From Mastigias papua (taxonomy: Eukaryota > Cnidaria > Scyphozoa > Rhizostomeae > Mastigiidae), in the NCBI GenBank assembly GCA_964019165.1, contig OZ025277.1, positions 14,819,681-14,883,680 of the forward strand: a stretch of DNA of 64,000 nucleotides, read 5' to 3'. Every line of letters starts with the position of its first letter. The first letter of the stretch is position 1. The notes beneath the pieces were generated by a model. It was given only the letters and a program-made list of their open reading frames with translations, did no database searches and was not told the DNA's origin. The position numbers were made by a program, and so were the translations under genes. This document shows positions 12,003 through 25,046 of the stretch, piece by piece.

Positions 12003-15000
12003 ATATAGCACTTTATTTCAGAAGTAATTTTTTCGAAATAAATGTGCATGCACAGATTGTTCTCTAGAGCTGCACCAAAAGTTCTTAGAACCGCACATTT
12101 TGTGTAGAACTGCACATTTAATACCCTGAAAGCGAAGACCAGTCTGATTAACTCTGGTTAGTGGCCCACTCTTTACAGGCAATGCAAATACAGTCCACTT
12201 ATTTTTGAACAAAGATGCCATTCTTTGAAACTCAAGGTTTTTATTTTTGGCCGTCATTCTCACGGTTTGAAAATAGGCTGAGGATTATGAGAACTAACAA
12301 ACGCAAATACATAGGAATTTCAATATTTACCGTCCAATTATTTAATGTTGGCATCATTATAAAAGTAGTCAATTTTCTGCATTGTTTGTTTGGCTCTTCT
12401 AGCTTATTTGATCACTGCTTCGATGCGAATCCATGTTTGGCTAAGAATTTTGTTCAACAGATTAAGATCTCGCACTAAATAATGCGACTGCTGAAAAAGC
12501 TGCCTCCGTCTTCTTACGAATTGGGTGTGCATCACTTCCCCTGTCTGACTAGAATCTACCTTTGTCTCATTTCTATTATAAAAGTTTGCAAATAAGACGT
12601 CTAGGGTTGTAGAGAAGGAGACTTGGGGCTTGGGGGGTCAGCTCCCTTCTACTTTTCATAGAGGAACTGGTTCTCCTCTCTTTTTCCGGGTAATGTTAAC
12701 ATATGTCCGGATAATGTTAACATATGTCCGGATAATGTTAACATATGTCCGGATAATTTTAACTTATGTCCGGATAATAGTACATAGCCCTTATAGAATC
12801 GGACTACAGCAATTTTTCCCAGTGTTTCTAGCATATATTATTGTTTCACTAGTTTGCAACAATGTATTGGGCATTCTGACTGTACGCAGGTTGTGATGCA
12901 ATAAACATTGAGTCTTGCGAGGCCCTTCAGACTACGTGTAGATAGAGCTTATGCAAAATATAGCTCTACATCACTGGCTTCTACCCTCTCGCCCATGCCA
13001 AGCTCAAACACTCATGGTTTCTATTTGATATCTCACCTTTTTATCGAGTACTACCGTAGGCTCTCAGCTAGGTACCTTATTGATATTAAAACAGCATGTA
13101 TACACCCCTTATGATAGTGAGGAACACTACAGCTCTTTGATTTCAAAATACTCATTAGCAGTGTTCTGTAGAGACTTCTCAATCTCCGTACAGCATCCCT
13201 GACTCTATTTAGCAATGTTTCCCTGTGTGTTGTAACACTTTTAGTAGATTTATTGTCTAGACGAGTTTGAGCATGGCTTCGCACAGAGTAGACGAAACCT
13301 CCAAGCTGGAACTGTTAAAATCTTTTGAGAGGAACTAGCTTAGAGTGAGAACAGTCGTAAATCAGTCGACAAAGAATTTGTGCTATGATTGAGGTATGCT
13401 AAAGAAAGAACTAGCTGTCAGCGTAAAAACGAGGCTTATATCAGAGTGGGGTTGTCACTTAAGAGTACGTAATGGGAAACACGACAGATACTTCTATCGT
13501 TGCTAAGTGCTATGGCTTTATTTTTATCTATCAAATCCATTTATTTGAAACTTACGCCTTCAAGCCAAGATTACTGTTTATTCTTGTTCATGAATAAATA
13601 TTAAGTACCACGAATCAACTCTAGGCGATTTTGTTTTGGGAATATTTGACATGGCTTCCGTGGATATTTGACGACTGAGCGTACCTCGTAGCTTATAATG
13701 GCCCGCTGCAGGATCAACTTAACAACAAATGAGGCACTCAGATATACATTAGTCGTCACCATGAATCCTCTTGAACACAAGCAGCCTTTTTGATTATAAT
13801 CCTCTATTGCACCCATGTGCTTTTGTTGCCCACATGCTGTTTTGTTTTCGTTCGATATGTTGATATATGAGTATCGTTGAGGCTAAGCAATGAAGTTGTT
13901 GGAAATATCGCACCCACCACCTTTGCAACCTCCGTGTGGTTACGATTTGGAAAAGAGGTTACAAGAATATCTGTTCCTTTGAAGATTATTGTCTATTTCT
14001 GATCTTCCTCGTGGTGCCATTTACCACATAGTCTTTTGCTATTGCGACCTAGAGGCTTTTCATTATAGCTTCAGATCTCGAGAACATTGAAGCAAAATTC
14101 TCTCTACCGCCCTTAGGCACATGACATAATTGTTGTGTTATTTTTATCAGAGTAATATTCTTTAACTCTGCGACCCACCTATTATTTGTATTGCTGCATG
14201 TCATCATATATAGGCATTAAAGTATGTGGGTGTATCGCAAGATGGTGACACTCCCTTAATTTTTGCATCTTTCATACATCTGTATGGCATTGATATAGAT
14301 TTCATCATTTGACAAGAATTGTTGCCTTTTTTCGTTCATTTATATCGTTACTATTTCTACTAATATTTTTAGAACCACCCTTTTGCGTAAATCATTCTTG
14401 TGCATGTCAAACAAATAAGAAATTCACGAAACTGGCTTTTGCTGCAATCGGTGCACTATGTGTTAATAATTAATATCTGCCAGGAATTCGTAATCTTCTA
14501 GAAATGGTCGACCTTTGCTATACTAGTGCTTCCCCTTCTATATCTCTTTGTGCGGGACTCTGCCGTCTCTAAGGGCTGTTTGAGTATAAAGAAGCTGCTT
14601 GGCAAAACTACCATTTGTTGCTCTTAATCAGTTGTTCTTGAAAGCCTTTGCGGAGTGGATAGAAAGGACCTAAGGTTTATGAGAGTGAAGAATTTTGACA
14701 ACAACAACATTGTCTTGACCATCCATGACTGGGCTACCTGTTGCGCTGTGCCAATATCTGCATAAAGATGCCCTTGTGATATTGTGCGCCTTCACAAGAA
14801 CAGAACTGTGGCCTGCCTCGCGTATTGTAACTCTAAATGGTTCATTCGTAGCTAATGGACGGCTGTATTGTGTTTACATGGTTTGTACTTGAGAATGTTC
14901 ACTGGCTGATCAAAGCGATTTCCTTGCATTATACGGCTGTGTTTTCCTTCATTGACCAGGGTAAACTATCAATGAGATGTCACTTGCCGTATTTAGCTAG

Positions 15001-16673
15001 TAAGACGGAAATCATATCTGGAGAGACACGTATCCTATTGTGTTTGAAACATAAGCAGTTTGCTGTTCGACTTTCACACAACAGCAACAATTGTCAGTTG
15101 TGTATGACAGGAGCCGAATAGAGCGAAGTTAAATCACTCCTTGTTGTAAGTACTGTACCAAGTTACTTCTCCTTTGTTATTAATCGAGGCCATAACTGAG
15201 CGTTGCTGCAAATTGAGGCTACAGGTTAGTGACAGTACTTCAGAGGCAAAAAGAAATGTATCAGCGACTGTTTCAACCTGTGATTTTGAGTTTTGTGTTC
15301 TGTCATGGGTAGTTCTGGATGAAGTCACCATCTTTTATTGAATTGCAAGTTCGAGACCTTGTTTTTCTTTGTTGCAATAGGTTTTTATGATAAGAGCAAT
15401 TATCATTTTAGTGCAGCACAGTCACTGACTTCGTTGATTGTTAGCTGTGTTGTTACTGGTGCTGGCATGTTCATTTCAGGACAAATCGCTCATTGGATTC
15501 AGAATCCCCCCCCCCCCACCCAAATCCTTTTGAGAGAAAATATCGTCTCTTGCTAGCCATAGAATTTTTGCTTAAATTTTAGCCTTTTGGCATACATTTC
15601 TTAAATGGGTGGTGCATTTTCTTAACTTTTCTTTTTTGTCTTCAGATGTCTGGAATACTAAATAACTACACCAATTCTAATTTAACTCGTTAATACTTCT
15701 GCATAGCAATTGTTTGCTGATGGTTGTTCACACGCGGGAACCGTCAGGAATCATTTTCTATGAAGAACCGTCTATGTTCATACCTATTCTATGGCAAAGG
15801 TTAAAAACCATTTGGTTTGATTTCTATACTGATTCTGTCTTCTGTTTTTGTTGACGTAAGTGCGTAGCACGTCTTTCAATCACAGCCGGAAACCAATTTT
15901 CTTCAAGCAGTACCTGAGATAAGATTTGGTGAATTTTGTAACTTGACAAGATTATTGAGCTTAATGGTATTGTTCCGTTACTAGTTGCTGTTTTGCCAAG
16001 GTTTGGAGCCCTTGGGTGCAGAGGTAAGCACAGCGGCCATTTGGCCGATAGAAGTAGGGCACAAAGTCAATAATACGGGAGTTTTACGCATTAGATAACA
16101 TGAGTTATTGGTACAAAAGGGCAAAACACATCTCTGTGTACTTTGTGAATTATCGATGTAGTTGATATCAACAAAGACGATTTACAGGCCGTTTTGGTTT
16201 CGAGGACGGAAAATTAGATTAATACTGCTTTGCGAAAAACATCTATCCTTTTAATAGTATCTTGCTAAATGGACTTGGAAATGTTGATCCTGTTTTTGTT
16301 AACTTCCACAATAAAACTCTGTTCTCTTAGATCGTTCGCTCTTTTTGGTCTCATCCGTAGTTTACAGACTTCATTAAGCTCACTTAGTATCAGGATGTGT
16401 TATCATCTTAATTTGTTTTACAACCTATCTATTATCAATGTAGAGTTTGTTTCAGAAGACTTAAGAATATTGCTCCCGGATCAAGATTTATCGAACAATG
16501 CTTTGTAGTGCTCGTCTTTGTTGAAGCTTGCATCAATTATTTCTCGCTTCAGCCATACAACTGGCATTTTACCAACTAGTAATTGCGAAATCCTCCTGCA
16601 GCACCCCCCTCTTGCGACATCTACACCACACTTTCTCAAATGGCGACAATCGCGCCGCTAGTGACGCCTTTGG
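12003..16673. other. Non-coding stretch
   Basis: Holds the 21-bp minisatellite. The minus strand at 13051-13284 has a basic, protein-like frame (for example LLNRVRDAVRRLRSLYRTLL) with no recognised match. A C9 run lies near 15507. No gene supported. Confidence 0.4.
12685..12778. repeat. 21-bp minisatellite, about 4.5 copies
   Basis: Unit GGATAATGTTAACATATGTCC. Each canonical unit contains the overlapping palindromes GTTAAC and CATATG, and each unit junction forms TCCGGA. A 21-bp period keeps frames open on both strands. Confidence 0.92.
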
Positions 16674-16704
16674 TGACGTCAGATGAGTCACGTGGAATGA
16701 CGTA
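16674..16704. promoter_or_regulatory. Clustered CRE, AP-1, E-box and CRE-half sites
   Basis: Within 31 bp: full CRE TGACGTCA (16674-16681), AP-1 TGAGTCA (16684-16690), E-box CACGTG (16689-16694) and TGACGTA (16698-16704). The upstream 50 bp are CpG-rich (TGGCGACAATCGCGCCG). The inverted repeat GTACAG-TTTAG-CTGTAC (16713-16729) follows. This looks like a bZIP-type promoter or enhancer. No TATA box was identified. It is 1.5 kb upstream of candidate first exon A. Confidence 0.5.
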
Positions 16705-17117
16705 CTCCAAATGTACAGTTTAGCTGTACCACCACACTAGCCACTTCGGAGGCAGGTATAGCTACTGATTGTGGCGTTTCTTCCTTGCTAAAATTTCTGC
16801 AGTGCTGCTGAACAAATCGTACTTAAGAAGGCGTGGTTATTTAGTTAGCCTCTGCGAGGAAGCCTTTTCCTGTATCCCTGTATGCTGGTAGGTTTGGGAA
16901 ATCCACCAGGCATTTCATATCACTCTTTCAGCTCTTCACTTCAGACATTTATTTCCGAGAGGAGTTACGCTTTCCTATAGGAAAACAGTTATCACCTGCA
17001 ATATGTCATTGTTTACACGGTCAGTATTTGACTATAAGCCAAACTTCTGGTTTAGTATTCTCTTGTACATAAACATCACTTGAAATGTTGTTCCTATCAC
17101 AGCCTATTTCCTGAAAG

Positions 17118-17402
17118 GATTCTCGGGAGTCAGGAAAAGCTGGAAAAATCAGGGAATTAAATTTGATGTCAGTGAAAATCTGAGGGGCCTGGGAAAATTT
17201 GGAATTTTTTCTGGTCAGGGAGTTTTATCACATTCTCATTGCTTTTGCTGCCTCTTTGTGGGTACATTTGCCAAGCCGTTTCCTTTGTCTGTCGAAAACT
17301 GCTGGTAAATGTATGAAGAAGGCCTACGAAGTTTTATAAGTTTGGCCAAGAAAACCAGAAAAAGTCATGGAGTTTTGTTGAAAATATCCTGAGAACCCTG
17401 GT
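17118..17402. repeat. Dispersed GGAAAA/CAGGGAATT-type repeat, copy 1
   Basis: Degenerate direct repetition of TCAGGAAAA, ATCAGGGAATT, GGGAAAATTTGGAATTTT and GTCAGGGAG, ending in GAGAACCCTGG. Similar in character to 48025-48245. No coding frame. Confidence 0.4.
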
Positions 17403-18177
17403 ATATTCATATTGATGTTGGACCTTGTACCGGGTCCTTAACATCTACGTCGGCAATAAGTTACCGTATAGCCTAAAAATGGATGTGTCATAATGTTTTA
17501 TTGATGGAATCTATTGAATCATCACGACCCTTTTTCCCGTCGTTATGGTCCTAATACCCTGATGTTATTCTGTCTAAGTATCTGTTTTCTTTTAACTACT
17601 TTGCAGCATCTTTGCTTTAGTAAACTTCTGAAAATCTCGTCACTCCATCTGTTAGGCATATTATTCAAACGTTGTTTAGTTTCAATTAGAGCTTCCTTTT
17701 TTACCTGTTGAGGAGCAGGCTCTGTTTAAATGTTTGCTCAGAAACCTATTTTCCAATTCACTTTTCTTTTTACCTGCGTAAATGTGTACCCGTTAAACAT
17801 TGCTTTGCACGTAATGTTTGACGCAAGGTCGCAATGTTTGTTCGCTTTGCTATGTATCTCATTATCAATCAATTTTGCACATCGCTGTTTCCAAGCACTA
17901 AGATCGAAATTCTTCTTAATTAGGCTTTTCCTGACTATAATTGTTGGCTAGCCCTCGATTTTATATTTCTGTACTGACTTGAGGCGGAAAGTACAACCAA
18001 TGCTTACAACAGAATACTTGCATTTCTAGCCCTGTGGCTGTCAAAGGGGCTTCCATGGATTTATCGTTAATGCACTTGGATCTTGATAGTCTGACCTAGA
18101 TATCTGGTTATTATTAAAGCAGATTCACAGAGATTGTTAAAGGACGGGCGTATGCTGTTTGAAGCGTGTCAGAGCTG

Positions 18178-18237
18178 ATGGATTCCGGCTCTAATGAAGA
18201 TACCTTGTCAGATTCTGAACATGCCCAAGATGATTCG
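18178..18237 (+). CDS. Candidate upstream first coding exon A
   Basis: An ATG preceded by an in-frame stop opens 20 codons (begins MDSGSNEDTLSDSE, very acidic and Ser-rich) and ends exactly at a GTATGT donor in phase 0. It could join the possible acceptor at 41923 in frame and so add a new KIF26 N-terminus, or it could begin another gene. The ATG context is moderate (C at -3, G at +4). Confidence 0.35.
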
Positions 18238-21200
18238 GTATGTCTTCGTAATAAAGTTAGATAGATTTTTGCTTTGACTTGTGAATGCTGCTCACTGCTT
18301 TTTAACTATCCTCGGAGAGTGCTTAAGAATACCGACAGTATGACACCCTTTGAAAGTTTTATCGATTTCATCTCGATCAGACAAGAATTAACTATTAGAA
18401 GTTATTACTTTTATAGTTGTGGATATTTCAATTAATTGATAAATTTTGACACTTGGTAACTATTTAATCACTATCAAGCTCTTTTCTTCATCCGCCACTA
18501 AGTTCCTTTAGTGAAGAGAGTCATCTTTTGTAGAAATCTGATTTCTACTTTTGTGAATCAACCTGCTATCTAGTTGCTTGTTTTATCATAGTTCCCGGAA
18601 AATTCCGTCATGTTCATTAGTCACTTGAATTTGCGCACTCTGTTTTTGTCGGGTAGAAGTCTATCTCTATCTTTTTCCGTGATCATGGGCTCAGAACCTA
18701 TGGCACAGAGATTAACTGTTTGAGAATGATATTAAGTTCTTTAATTCCACAAGCATTTTATCACTGTGTGTTAAAAACATCGGGGAAATCTTGCTTACAC
18801 CACTTCCCCCGTGAAGTTGCTGCTCACAAGTAAAATTTGCATGGTATATTACACCGTGACAGGAGGTAGCATATAATGTACAGTAAAGGACATCAACTAC
18901 TGTAAGCAAAGTAGAGACTTAGTCAATCCATTTCGAAGAAGAGTGTGGTTAGATAATTCTTGTCATATAATCTTAGGAGATTTCTGTCGCTCTGTATTCA
19001 TCGATTGAATTTCTTCGATAATTTTGAGCTGTTACAAAAAATGGAGAACATAAAGGCTTTTTTGAGATTAGGAAGATTAAAAAACTACTAGAAAACTAAT
19101 GTTATGTCAAACGTTGTCCGATTCTTAAATCGTTGCTACCGAAAGGCTAGAAATATTTTGGGATGTTCTTTGATTCTGATCGATAATCCCTATTACTCCT
19201 CCGGTCGTCCTTTGATGGGCAGGTTTATTCATAACCTTTATGAACTCATGAAGAGAAAAGTACTGAATTTTTGTGCCACTGAGTTGCTTTTCAGTCTTTG
19301 ACACGAGCCAGTTTCATCTCATTTCAAACAGAGAAATTCGAGTTCCCCAGTATGCTGAATGATATTTTCTAAGGCCCTTAGCCGATGTAAGCTAATTCAA
19401 ATAGCTTCATTTCACAATTTGAATCTCGACTCCTGACACTTTGAATGAAACATTGAATAGATAGCAATGTGACGTAATTGCCTCAGGGGAAGAGAGAGAG
19501 TTATTAGTGTTAAGTTCGCCTTCTCCTTAAAGCCTTTGTTGCATTTCAGTAATTCACTATTCCCCAGGCTTAGCTTATGATTTAATAGGATTCAAGCTTT
19601 CTGACAGCTTCAATGAAATGGCAATTATAGCATCATCATCTACTCGGAATATTGTTCAATCCCATTTATCCGCAAATTTTTGCTGAGTCGTCCGCTCAAA
19701 TAATGGCGAATCGTTTTGTGCTTTTAATGGACAGATGATGATCATTCTCGGCATATGAACAACAATAGCAGCCAACCCATCATCCCTATGTGCTTTTCAT
19801 AGTTTTTCCACGACGTTGTCTGATAACTATTTAAATGCTGCTGGTGTTCTGCTGTTTTATTTGGAGGAGGAATAGGGAAATATATGGGCAAAAGCACGGT
19901 ACAGAGCCCAGAAATGTAATGGCCACTGATGAGAAGGAGGCCGGAACAAAATGCTAGCTATTTATCGATTGCAGTTCCACTGAGTAGAACGAATGCTGGC
20001 ACCTTTTTGCAAGTGAAACCAGATGGTATCTCCTTAAAATGTTTATATGGTTCCTTACCCTAAGGCAATGCAATAGTAAAGCCCAAAGTGTCATCTTGAT
20101 AATAAGGCCGCTTCTAATATCCAATTCTTAGGCCGTCTGAGAAGGTCTTATTCAACGTACTCTATTATGTATTATTCGCCTCCCAGTGAGATCACTGTTA
20201 ATGGATGGTGTCCGAGGCCCTATTATCTATTTATTAAAATCCTGTGTTTTGTTTGAATATGCATCCTTTTTGCTTGTTAAATCTAGTGATTAATTGCAGC
20301 AAGTGATTTATTTTGCTCTGCTTCCCCTTGATGCAAGTTGTTCTCCTGCCAAATAGTATTGTGCCAATTTGTCTTTCTCCTATTGAGCCATTCATCTATT
20401 CTGCACTGTAATTTCACATGAAATCACTATAAACGCAGAACCTAGGCCATAGACGTCCGTTATTTCAGACTAAAAGACAACGACAAAGACTGCGCGGCAT
20501 TTACAAAGATATTCCAAGTTCCTGCTTTCCCAACCGAACGTCGCGTTGCTAATCATACTATCGTCCTTTGTTTTGTCCGATATTATTGTCTTGTTTTATT
20601 TAGCTGTGTGTACTCAGGTGATTTACCGGCCTGAGACATCATCGCAAATTGTGTGCATACTTATTATATTTCAAACCCGAATCCGGAAGCCATCTATTAG
20701 TCCTAGTTTGGATGCCCTCTCAAAATCGTTTGAACCACTTTGTGCTATACATGTAATCTTCATTGACCAATTTACGACAGTCGTTCTATTTGGTTTTGAC
20801 TGATTCATCTCCTGCTATCAGTCTTCCCATGGCTTAGGCCAATGTTTCTCTCTGCATTGATTCATACGTGAAGCCAAGGCATCTTTTAAGGGAATATGAC
20901 TAGTGGATCAAACCCAGTTTAGGGCTGCATTCCTTTCACAACCAAAGTTGCACCTGTGTGCCCAGGTAAAAGCTATCCATGGGACCCTTCGCTCTTTTGT
21001 TCACCCCACTGACAGACTGACTTATGACCATATACATGTTGAGAGCTACCTATAAAAAGTTCCAGAAACGGTCCAAGCTGGTGGGGCTATAATCTTAAAT
21101 TTAGCTTTTCTACTGGGCTAGGAATAGGGTCCACTGGACCAGTGACCCGATAATGTTACAAGAATGTCCTGTTTGAAGCGCTGAAATGAAATGCTGAGCA

Positions 21201-24200
21201 GGGATCTTCAGAACTCAAAGAGAAAGTGGATATGCGTGAAGTAAGGTTCCTTGAAAATCTCTTTGCCATTTCGTATCACTTGCCTCTTGTATGCATGAAA
21301 AATAAAGCATTCCCGCGCATGTAAACTCTTATTGTTTACGTTTTCATTGATTCTGTTTTACCTATCTTCATCTGAAAATTGGCCAAGCCACAGATAAGAG
21401 AAGAAAAGCCTGTCTCCAACAAGTCTGTCAGAATTAATAAAAGCTATCTATATTTAGTTGACCTAATCATATTTCCTTTTTAAGTGTAGCGTGTTTATAG
21501 TAATGAAGATAAAATTCATTCAAGACTTTTAGAAAAAATGATATATTGGAATTTAATCACATCTTCTTCTTCTTCTAATTCTCTTGCTTTGATATTTATG
21601 AGTTCAGACGATATTCTGGTTATCGGTATCATTTCCAATGTTAATGAATGGTGGCTATGTATATCCTTTTTTGTCAGTATACCGCCGTCTCAAATTTGTG
21701 CCGCCATCTTACTAGATCGATATCGCAATATTCCAGTCTTTGATGGCTAACCTCGATTTCACAGTTAGAGCTGTTTCACTTCCACGTTACAGACATTTGT
21801 TGTTGGAGCAAGGAGGTAGATAAGTCTCTATCTATAATATTGGTTTTTGCAAATGGAAACCCCTTCATTTGGCCTGTATAGCGACAAGGAATCAAAAGTT
21901 GTTACAACGTAGGTGATCATTTTGGTGATGGTAATGCTTATGATAATGATCATGATTTAAAATGATTAAAAATGATCGATGATGATTTTTGATAATTGGT
22001 GATGACTATATGATTGAAAATGATCGATGATGACTATGTTTGAGGATGATAGTATACATTTTTGATGAAATTGTCGCTGATTACAGCGATTGGAATGTGA
22101 TTAATGATTGATGATCAGCGATCATGCAACTGTAATGATTACAAGTTCCATCTTTTTGACAGGCATCCACACCTGCCTGGTATCTAGTGGTATCATTTTT
22201 TATCATATCTGACCGTCAGCTTTGACGCCCTCTTGCAGAAATTAGATGACGTTTTCATAGACACCGGCCCTCTAATCTATTTGCTAAAACTGTCGATCAC
22301 TGCGAGTTTTGATTGTGGTTGGACTTCAATCAGGAATGGAAACACGCAAGATTATCCCCTTTGTATCTTCTTAATGGTAACTAATAGACAACAAACACAA
22401 CTCGAAATCTCATGCACCTGTATCTCTTAATTGCTCGTCATCCTACACAAGAATTCGTCTTGACTCTCAACAATTAATGGGAGGAACAGCTTAACATTTA
22501 TTTCAAACATAGACAAAAATCTGTTAACCAAGATTAACTCTTTGTTTCCTTCTTCAAGACTGTTGTTTGATTTCTTCGAGTTTTCCTTTCAAAGGACTCT
22601 CTCCGCTGTGTTGCAGTCAATTAAGGTGTAATCTTGTTACGATGTGAGCGTTCTTCGTCTCCGTTTCTCTCTGATCTATACACATTTAACCCAAACATGC
22701 ACCTGTTGCATGCCTTCGCTGCCAAATCGCTAATATCACCTTGGATTGTGCTACAATAGTTGTAAAATTTCAATTTCTGGCTGCATTTGCCATTCAATAC
22801 AATCTGAAATTAGCTTGCATTTTTCTACAGCATCTACCACTTTCTGTATTGATAGAATCAGCAAGTAAAATTGCTTTTCATGTTGTGCACTCTCTTTGAA
22901 CAGCATAGATGTGTACTCATTCAATATTTACAGTATATCAGTTCTGCACACGAAAAATTATGATTAACTTGTTTCACTAATTGAAGAGTAATCGTAATAT
23001 CTGTATTTTTAGCGTTTCAACGCTTAAGGACTTCTTTTCTGTGAATCTTCATGTTTTTTATCCTTGCTCTTCTCTTTTCTTGTTATCTATCCAATATTTA
23101 AATCATAACTTTTTTCGTGCTAGGACTTAAGTTCTGATCTGCATTAATAGCTTATGTTTGGTGTCTCTGAGCTATATTAGCTTTGCTTGTTATCATTGAA
23201 AGGAGTTACAACTGATTTCGTCGAAGTTTTCATTTGCTCCTATGAAGATGACTTCCAAACTTTTTTTGTCTTCCAGAAAAAACCATAAGGCTATTGTTAT
23301 ATATTTGTGGTTCATGAATTCTTTCTTTGAGAGAGTTTAATTAAAGCATGATGCACATCAAAAATTGATTAGATTTTCCAGAACATTTGGCGTCGTTTTC
23401 CATCTTCTCACGAGTTTTTCAACAACGCGAAAGCTGAGATAACATTCTCGAATTATTGAGTCAAAAGAAACTCTGATAATGCTCTAGTAAAGGCACGCAC
23501 CATTCAAAACTGTTTAAAAATTAGTTTACTTTCATGTAAATTGATTTTGATTTACGCAGATGCGTTCTGCGCCATTCGTTCTATGAAAGAATACGCTTTT
23601 AAAATGCAGACCAAACACTGCTTGAATGAAGGCACTTAACTTAACATCGCATACGGAATGCAATTCTCCGCTTTCTATACATCTCATGTCCACCATCACT
23701 CAGCCTGAATTTTCAATTGATTCTAGCAAGATGTAGTAATTAGTTTAAAGTTAGTGCAGATTCCAGACTTAGTAGTTTGCTTGCAATTCAAGACCAACAG
23801 TATTGAATTTCACGTAGCTCTCTTTGCTACGAAACCCTCGTGATTCTACAGCAATATCCACAAAGTCATTGATTTTAGCCCTTTCCCTACGAGTCAAAGC
23901 AGTTTGGTATGCTATTCCTGTGACAAGTTCGCTTATGTTTTCATGCATTTATGCACAAATCTGTTTAAATTATTCAGGATTTTCATAGTTCCTAGTTTTC
24001 CTGATGTGCCCTGTGCGTGCGTGTTTGTGCATAAATTTGCAGAATTTGCCTCTATTGCATTTTGTTTACATTCCATATCATGTTATGCAGTTGATACATT
24101 TTTCACAGGTAAATTATATTTATATATCATTGTTAATTTAGTTCATTGAGCGAATTTCATAGCCGATTTTCATTTCTAAGCTTCCTTATTCAAACCATTT

Positions 24201-24875
24201 CCTAAAAGAATACAATTGTAACCAGCCCGGTCTTCGCTTACAGTTCTGCAGATTATTTTTTTCAAGTTTCATGTAGGATAGCTCTGCCTTATATCTACGC
24301 CTCCCATTGTACATCCTTTCCTTTAGACAACGTGGATAAAGCCAATTAAAGTCTTTCGACTTAATCAAGATTTTTTTATCATCCTATCCCGTAAATGTGC
24401 GCCTTCTTCAAGAGATATCTACATATGTACATATATTTTAAGTAGATTCCACAGAGTGATCTCCAATAGCGTTGCCTTGGAGGGAATTGTAAATATGCTA
24501 GATCGTGTTCCAGCTCTAAATACTCTCTGGAATAGTCCACCTTTCGAGACTGAATAACTCTTTCTGCAACCTACATTAATAACAAAACCAGTAATGCTTT
24601 TGAAGCGATCAATTATTCACTAATTATAGAGAAACCGATGGATAAAATACAAGACCGAAATGTTCGTACTTTTACGTTCCTCGCTTCGAAAATCTGTAAG
24701 GTAATGTTCACTCGGTAATTGGTTAGTAATGTATGCGTTTTGAAATTGGAACTGATCTTCATTTGGTTGCAGAATTTCGTCTCAGGCAAATCTCTTGAAC
24801 TAGAGAGAAGGTTAATTAGTGATGGTATGTGTCTGTTGTTAAAAGAATGATAAGTTCAGTTACGGACTTTTGTAG
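18238..24875. other. Non-coding stretch
   Basis: Apart from the TGAT-rich tract at about 22 kb, nothing is recognised. It would be intron if candidate exon A is real. Confidence 0.45.
21918..22135. repeat. Degenerate TGAT/GATGAT-rich tract
   Basis: Irregular repetition of GATGAT, AATGATCGATGATGA and GATTGATGATCAGCGATCAT over about 220 bp. Low complexity with several GATC palindromes and no coding frame. Confidence 0.7.
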
Positions 24876-25046
24876 ACATGTAGCAGTGAGTTCTGCGATG
24901 CTGATTCCAGTCAAGCCCATTAGTCATGGATTTTCATGTAAACCAAACGAACTCCTACTGCAAACAGCGCAAGTCCTGAAAATGGCCTCGCGTCATTTAG
25001 TAGACTATCCATCTGCAATACAACCTGAATTTTCGCAAACTTCGAA
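24876..25046 (+). CDS. Candidate coding exon of unknown gene
   Basis: Open frame encoding HGFSCKPNELLLQTAQVLKM and flanking residues, ending at a perfect GTGAGT donor. It is richer in GC and CpG than its surroundings. Acceptors are possible at 24875 or 24912. Alternatively the ATG at 24982 in an AAAATGG context makes this an initial exon (MASRHLVDYPSAIQPEF). It ends in phase 2, so it cannot join the firm KIF26 exon directly. The protein is not recognised. Confidence 0.35.

Noticed and set aside
12900..13284. Minus-strand basic frame as an LTR-element or gene
   Set aside because: Composition is protein-like (LLNRVRDAVRRLRSL), but I see no LTR ends, primer-binding site or recognised domain.
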